NCBI GenBank assembly: GCA_014655195.1 | Contig: BNBH01000006.1 | Span: forward strand, 180,095 to 244,094 | Length of the DNA stretch: 64,000 bases | Origin: Streptomyces cellulosae | GTDB lineage: Bacteria > Actinomycetota > Actinomycetes > Streptomycetales > Streptomycetaceae | Direction: 5' to 3' | Part shown: piece after piece, positions 59,784 to 64,000 of the stretch | Numbering within the stretch: position 1 is the first letter of the stretch | How the letters are laid out: every line of letters starts with the position of its first letter | Made by a program: the position numbers and the translations under genes | The notes under the pieces: generated by a model | The model's input: the letters and a program-made list of their open reading frames with translations, nothing else | What the model was told of the DNA's origin: nothing | Databases searched by the model: none

Positions 59784-60733
59784 TGAACGGCCTGCTCGCC
59801 CTCGCCTTCGCCGCCGGCATGCTCGCCCCGGTCAACCCGTGCGGCTTCGCCCTGCTGCCCGCATGGATCACCGCCGCCCTCGGCGAGAACGACACCTCGC
59901 CGGTGCCGGTACGCCTGGCCCGCGCCCTGCGCTCCGGCGCCGCCCTCACCCTCGGCTTCGCCGGCACCCTCGCGGTCGCCGGGCTCATCGTCAGCGCCGG
60001 CGCCCGCGCACTGATCAGCGCCGCCCCCTGGCTCGGCCTGGCCACCGGCGTCCTCCTGCTGCTCTTGGGCGCCGTCATGCTCACCGGCCGCTCGCTCGGC
60101 CTGCGGCTGAACCTGTCCACCGGTACCAGGGGGTCGGCGGGCCCGCCGACCGCCCGGCGCATGGTCGTGTTCGGCGTCGGCTACGCCGCCGCGTCCCTGT
60201 CCTGCACCTTCGGCGTGCTACTGGCCGTCATCGCCCAGGCCCAGGCCACCGCCAGCTACGCCGGTCTCCTCGCGGTCTTCGCCGCCTACGCCGCCGGATC
60301 GGCCGCCGTCCTGCTGCTGGTGGCGGTCACCACCGCCGCCGCGGGCGCCGCCCTCACCCGCAAGATCACCGCCCTGGCCCGGCACGGCACCCGCATCACC
60401 GCCGCCGTCCTCGTCCTCACCGGCGCCTACCTGGCCTGGTACTGGTACCCCGCCGCCACCGGCGGCCCCGCCACCACCGCCCCCGGCGGCGGCCTCGCCA
60501 CCTTCTCCGCCACCGCGACCGCCTGGATCCAGGGCCACACCACCACGATCGCCGTCACCGCCCTCGCGGTCGTCCTCGCGGTCACCGCCGCCGCACTGCG
60601 CCACCGCAGGCGGCCCGCCCGCCACGCCACGCCCACCAGTACAGCCCCCTCGGCCGAGGCGGACTGCTGCCCGCCCCAGCCGGCCCCCACCCCGGCCGCC
60701 CCCGACCGCGACAACGGCGACCACTGCTGCTGA
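59783..60733 (+). CDS. CcdA-like membrane protein, locus 3
   Basis: 316 residues from a GTG sharing one base with the previous stop. APVNPCGFALLPAWIT, SLSCTFGVLLAV, six helices and a tail with DCCPPQ and HCC. Highly similar to the protein at 40208. With the lipoprotein and the VKOR gene next, it forms a small thiol-disulfide module inside a mercury operon. Confidence 0.8.
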   Translation: MNGLLALAFAAGMLAPVNPCGFALLPAWITAALGENDTSPVPVRLARALRSGAALTLGFAGTLAVAGLIVSAGARALISAAPWLGLATGVLLLLLGAVMLTGRSLGLRLNLSTGTRGSAGPPTARRMVVFGVGYAAASLSCTFGVLLAVIAQAQATASYAGLLAVFAAYAAGSAAVLLLVAVTTAAAGAALTRKITALARHGTRITAAVLVLTGAYLAWYWYPAATGGPATTAPGGGLATFSATATAWIQGHTTTIAVTALAVVLAVTAAALRHRRRPARHATPTSTAPSAEADCCPPQPAPTPAAPDRDNGDHCC

Positions 60734-60813
60734 CCCCCGCCCACGCCCCACCCCCTCGGCCGGGCAACGGACAACGCCCCGGCCGCAGCCAACTCCGAGA
60801 ACAGAACGGCGCC

Positions 60814-61449
60814 ATGACCACGTCAGCAGCCCACCAGGCGGCCTCCCCGACCGTGCGAAGCAGCCCGCACGCGGCGTTCGGCGCCGACCGCGCATTCGCC
60901 CTCCTGCTGATGGTGGGCGGCTCCCTCGGCCTGCTCGCCTCGGCCGTGCTCACCCACGACAAGATGAAACTGCTCGCCAACCCGAACTACGTCTCGGCGT
61001 GCAGCATCAACCCGGTGCTGTCCTGCAACAACATCATGAAGAGCTGGCAGGCCAGCACCTTCGGCTTCCCCAACCCCTTCATCGGCTGGGTCGCCTTCCC
61101 CGCCGTCATCGCCATCGGCGCTGGACTGCTGGCCGGCGCCCGCTACCGGCGCTGGCACTGGCTGGGCCTGCAGGCCGGCACCGTCTTCGGCATCGGCTTC
61201 GTGACCTGGCTGCAGTACTCCTCGCTGTATGCCATCGGCGCGCTGTGCCTGTGGTGCACCCTCGTCTGGGCCGTGACGATCCTCCTCTTCTGGTACACCA
61301 CCGTGCACAACATCCAGCACGGGCTCATCCCCGCCCCCGACCGGCTGCGCCAAACCGTGACGGAGTTCCACTGGGCCGTGCCCGTCCTGTGGATCGGCAC
61401 CATCGCGCTGCTGATCCTGACCAAGTGGGGCAGCGCCCTGTGGGCCTGA
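60814..61449 (+). CDS. VKOR-family protein, locus 3
   Basis: 211 residues. SACSINPVLSCNN and GALCLWCTLVW hold the four redox Cys; SWQASTFGFPNPF matches the VKOR at 33225. It is expected to make disulfides outside. An oxidising enzyme next to a reducing CcdA pair is odd and may balance thiols under mercury stress. Confidence 0.88.
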   Translation: MTTSAAHQAASPTVRSSPHAAFGADRAFALLLMVGGSLGLLASAVLTHDKMKLLANPNYVSACSINPVLSCNNIMKSWQASTFGFPNPFIGWVAFPAVIAIGAGLLAGARYRRWHWLGLQAGTVFGIGFVTWLQYSSLYAIGALCLWCTLVWAVTILLFWYTTVHNIQHGLIPAPDRLRQTVTEFHWAVPVLWIGTIALLILTKWGSALWA

Positions 61450-61498
61450 CCCCTCTCCAAGCCCCGGACCCCCGCCCCCCCGCGGGTGCCGGGAGGGT

Positions 61499-61534
61499 GG
61501 CCGGCTGCCGCATCCCCCCGAACGGCAGCCGGCC
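61499..61534 (+). terminator. 12-base stem hairpin after VKOR
   Basis: GGCCGGCTGCCG pairs perfectly with CGGCAGCCGGCC around a 12-base loop, 50 bases after the stop at 61449. Likely a partial terminator before the last two genes. Confidence 0.6.
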
Positions 61535-61576
61535 GCGCCCTCACCCCTGTCCGCCCGGCCCCAGGGAAGGTCCTTG

Positions 61577-61933
61577 ATGCGCACGGCATCCCACCGCGCC
61601 CTCGCCCGGCCGCGCCGGGTGCTCGGTCACCTGCTGACGGCCACGCTCGCCGCGCTCGGCGCCCTCACCACTGCCCTTGGCGCCGCGCTGTCCGCGATCG
61701 GCCTGTGCTGCGGGGCCCCCGCCCTGACCGCCGCAGCCGCAGGCGGCGCCACCACCGGGACCGCCACCACCGGACCGGCGACCTGGCCGCTGTGGACCGC
61801 CGGAGCCGTCCTGCTCACCGCCGCCGCACTGTGGCACCGACGCCACCGCACCACCACCTGCCGCATCCGCCACCAGCCGTCCGCATCCTCCGAACGGCCC
61901 CGCCCCTCCGGCCCCACCGGCCGGCACGGCTGA
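61577..61933 (+). CDS. Small membrane protein with Cys pair (MerT/E-like), locus 3
   Basis: 118 residues, ATG 61577 (GGGAAGG). First helix LTATLAALGALTTALG followed by AIGLCCGAPALTAAA; tail has TTTCRIRH. Relative of the protein at 56467. Role in mercury movement inferred. Confidence 0.6.
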   Translation: MRTASHRALARPRRVLGHLLTATLAALGALTTALGAALSAIGLCCGAPALTAAAAGGATTGTATTGPATWPLWTAGAVLLTAAALWHRRHRTTTCRIRHQPSASSERPRPSGPTGRHG

Positions 61934-61997
61934 GGATGCCTCACAGACCCCCGTACGTATCGAGTCGGACAGACAGAGACAGACAAGGAGCCCATCC

Positions 61998-63374
61998 ATG
62001 GTCGAGCGGTACGACACCCTGGTGATCGGCGGCGGCATGGCCGGACTGCCCCTGGCCCTGCGCGCCGCCCGGCACGGCCGGGTCGCCTTCGTCGAGAAGG
62101 AGAAACTCGGCGGCACCTGCCTCAACCGGGGCTGCATCCCCACCAAGACGATGATCGCCTCCGCAGCGGTGGCCCACCAGGTACGCCGCGCCGCCGAGTT
62201 CGGCGTGACCACCACCGCCCCCAGCGTGGACCTGGCCGCGGTGGTCGCGCGCAAGGACGCGATCGTCGACCGGATCCGCTCCGGCTCCTACAAGACGGTC
62301 GGCAAGGCCGACCAGCTCGACCTCTACCCCGCCGAGGGACGCTTCGTGGCCCCGCGGCGGCTGCGCGTGGACCACACCGAGATCGAGGCCGACAAGATCT
62401 TCCTGGTCACCGGCCTGCGCACGAGCCGCCCGCCCATCGACGGCCTCGACTCCACGCCGTACTACACCTCGCGCACCCTGCTGGATCTCACCGAGCTGCC
62501 CGAGCACCTGATCGTCGTGGGCGGCGGCTACATCGGCTGCGAGTTCGCCCAGATGTTCGCCCGCTTCGGCTCCCAAGTGACGCTCATCCAGCGCGCCGAG
62601 CGGCTGCTGCCCGCCGAGGACCCCGACATCTCCGCCGCCGTCACCGACGGCTTCACCACCGACGGCATCACCGTCCTCACCGGAACCACCTGCACCGCCG
62701 TCGACGGCCGCCCCGGCCACGTCCGGGCCGGCTGCCGGGGTGGCGAGACCGGCGAGGTCACCGGCAGCCACCTGCTCATCGCCGCCGGCCGCACTCCCAA
62801 CACCGACAACCTGGGCCTGGAACACCTCGGCGTGACCCCCGACGAGCACGGCTTCCTGCCCGTCGACGACCTGCTGCGCACCCAGGCCGAAGACGTCTGG
62901 GCGCTCGGCGACATCCGCGGCGGGCCGATGTTCACCCACACCGCCCGCGACGACGCCGACATCGCCTACCGCACCACCTACCGTGGCCAGGACCGCTCCA
63001 CCACGGGCCGCGTCGTGCCGCACGCGGTGTTCACCGATCCCGAGGTCGGTTCCGTCGGGCTGACCGAGCCAGCCGCCCGCGCGGCCGGACACCAAGTCCT
63101 CATCGGCCGCCAGGACTTCACCGGTGTCGTCAAGGCCCGCGCCATCGGCAACACCCGCGGCCTGATCAAATTCGTCGTCGACGCCGACACCGACCGCATC
63201 CTGGGCTGCCACATCGCAGGCCCCGACGGCGGCAACCTCGTCCACGAGGCCGTCATCGCCATGACCTGCGGCGCCACCTACACCGACATCGCCCAAGCGA
63301 TCCACATCCACCCCACCCTCGCCGAAGGCGTCAACACCGCAGCCGGCGGCGTCCACCGGGAGATCGGCACCTGA
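61998..63374 (+). CDS. MerA-like FAD disulfide oxidoreductase without C-terminal CC
   Basis: 458 residues. LVIGGGMAGLPLALRA, GGTCLNRGCIPTKT (redox Cys pair), VGGGYIGCEFAQMF, ALGDIRGG and the C-terminal HIHPTLAEGVN, the His-Glu pair of glutathione, mycothione or lipoamide reductases. MerA proteins lack this and have a Cys pair instead. It may be a mycothione-reductase-like enzyme supporting thiols beside mer genes. Often annotated as mercuric reductase, but the motif argues against. Confidence 0.78.
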   Translation: MVERYDTLVIGGGMAGLPLALRAARHGRVAFVEKEKLGGTCLNRGCIPTKTMIASAAVAHQVRRAAEFGVTTTAPSVDLAAVVARKDAIVDRIRSGSYKTVGKADQLDLYPAEGRFVAPRRLRVDHTEIEADKIFLVTGLRTSRPPIDGLDSTPYYTSRTLLDLTELPEHLIVVGGGYIGCEFAQMFARFGSQVTLIQRAERLLPAEDPDISAAVTDGFTTDGITVLTGTTCTAVDGRPGHVRAGCRGGETGEVTGSHLLIAAGRTPNTDNLGLEHLGVTPDEHGFLPVDDLLRTQAEDVWALGDIRGGPMFTHTARDDADIAYRTTYRGQDRSTTGRVVPHAVFTDPEVGSVGLTEPAARAAGHQVLIGRQDFTGVVKARAIGNTRGLIKFVVDADTDRILGCHIAGPDGGNLVHEAVIAMTCGATYTDIAQAIHIHPTLAEGVNTAAGGVHREIGT

Positions 63375-63413
63375 CCCTCCGGGCACGGTGGTGGCAAAAG
63401 ACCGCCCGCAGCG

Positions 63414-63625
63414 TTGTCAGCTGCAAGACCCGTACGGCGCCGTACCACCGCGGGCGGGAGGCAGGCGTTGTCGAGGGCTGTGATCTGTCCGCGTAGCTGT
63501 GCGATCTCGTGGCGAGTAGATCACCATGGCAACGCAAGGGCGGAGTGCCCGGCAGTCTTTGCCGCGCGCCCCGCCCCATGCAGCCCAGGCTGGGCAGTCA
63601 GCTACACGATCCGTACGGCGCACTC
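63414..63625. repeat. Direct repeat of about 27 bases flanking 63443-63596
   Basis: The stretches near 63414-63443 and 63596-63625 share GTCAGCT, then CCGTACGGCGC with few changes. In the minus reading both end with APYGSCS before a stop. It could be a small duplication at an insertion site. The interval 63375-63597 has no supported gene. Confidence 0.4.
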
Positions 63626-64000
63626 GCTCTTGAACTGTTCGGCAGAGCGCGGATATTCGACGGCGCGGCCAAGGCGTCGCGAAGCCGCTCGATCTCCAGC
63701 CTCTGGGCGGCGATCTGCGACAGAGCCCGCTCCCTGAAGTCAGTGAGTCCATCGATTTGCGCGTCACGCGCGGCGAGGCGCTCCTTCAGCCCGGAGACCT
63801 GACCTTTGAGCCGCTCGATCTGTGCGGCCCGCGGGTCGGGAATCACGCCCGTTTCCCGAAGCTCGGCCAACCGGCGCTCGAACTCCTCCGCCAGGTGTTG
63901 GTAGGGGCCTGGCCGCGGCGAGCCGTCGCGGTTCTTCTTGGGATAGAAGCCGGTGCGGGCGACCCCGGCTTGGGTCGCGAGGGTCTTGATGTCGCACTTG
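63598..64000 (-). CDS. Transposon-associated HTH/coiled-coil protein (C-terminal part, runs off right edge)
   Basis: Open on the minus strand from base 64000 to the stop at 63598 (about 133 residues). It begins DIKTLATQAGVARTGFYP, a helix-turn-helix, then PYQHLAEEFERRLAELRE and a long coiled coil (QIERLKGQVSGLKERLAARD, QIAAQRLEIERLRDAL). Proteins of this shape (DUF6262/TnpC-like) accompany tyrosine-recombinase transposons. Identification is by architecture only; the integrase would lie outside the window. Confidence 0.5.
   Translation of the reverse strand, partial: KCDIKTLATQAGVARTGFYPKKNRDGSPRPGPYQHLAEEFERRLAELRETGVIPDPRAAQIERLKGQVSGLKERLAARDAQIDGLTDFRERALSQIAAQRLEIERLRDALAAPSNIRALPNSSRASAPYGSCS

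Noticed and set aside
61998..63374. Fourth mercuric reductase
   Set aside because: The C-terminus has HPTLAEG and no Cys pair, so it is not a standard MerA.
1..64000. CRISPR arrays, tRNA or rRNA genes, replication origin
   Set aside because: No regularly spaced repeats, no cloverleaf or rRNA signature and no iteron or DnaA-box cluster were seen.

Overview
The window is very GC-rich, densely coding actinobacterial DNA. GTG starts, overlapping stop/start codons, SseC- and DUF2933-like small proteins, a BlaI/M56 pair and an ArsR-type merR all point to Streptomyces or a close relative. It reads as a heavy-metal (copper and mercury) island carrying mobile-element debris. No rRNA, tRNA, CRISPR array or replication origin was seen.

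Layout. 1-3.6 kb: two CcdA/DsbD-like thiol transporters and a redoxin operon. 3.8-11.8 kb: a ZIP-like metal permease, a MerR/CueR-type regulator with a textbook 19-bp-spacer promoter, copZ, copA, a secreted Met-rich protein, ApbE and a membrane reductase. 11.9-14.4 kb: persulfide metabolism (a SseC/persulfide dioxygenase/rhodanese fusion and SseA). 14.6-20.4 kb: a CsoR-like repressor, copZ, a cupredoxin-fused copper ATPase and a two-component system. 20.5-25.6 kb: Lgt, several tiny membrane proteins, a methyltransferase, a flippase-like protein and an SMR pump. 25.9-37.7 kb: copper export and delivery genes (cupredoxin/TauE fusion, CtaG, DyP, PCuAC, SCO1, VKOR, DUF305/DUF3105) and a BlaI/M56 pair. 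37.7-39 kb: a cyclodipeptide synthase gene interrupted by one TAG codon.

39.2-63.4 kb: three divergent merA/merR loci, organised like the Streptomyces lividans mer system (ArsR-type MerR, MerT, thiol lipoprotein, CcdA). Two MerR/merB cassettes are also present, one with a truncated merB. Among them lie a 534-bp element bounded by perfect 29-bp inverted repeats, a complete IS21-family element (istA, istB and a zinc-ribbon ORF), and a chimeric glucose-dehydrogenase/GH15 gene that looks like a deletion scar. The right edge holds a fragment resembling a transposon-associated coiled-coil protein.

How it works together (inference). Copper is bound by CopZ proteins, exported by two P1B ATPases, buffered outside by Met-rich proteins and delivered to cytochrome oxidase by SCO1, PCuAC and CtaG. 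Mercury is detoxified by MerB and MerA. CcdA, thioredoxin-like and VKOR proteins maintain thiols attacked by both metals. Three repeated regulatory signatures tie the genes together: CCTAA-N5-TTAGG sites (candidate BlaI operators), a TACCCC/GGGGTA site at csoR, and paired CTATnCG-N6-CGnATAG sites in all three mer divergent promoters.
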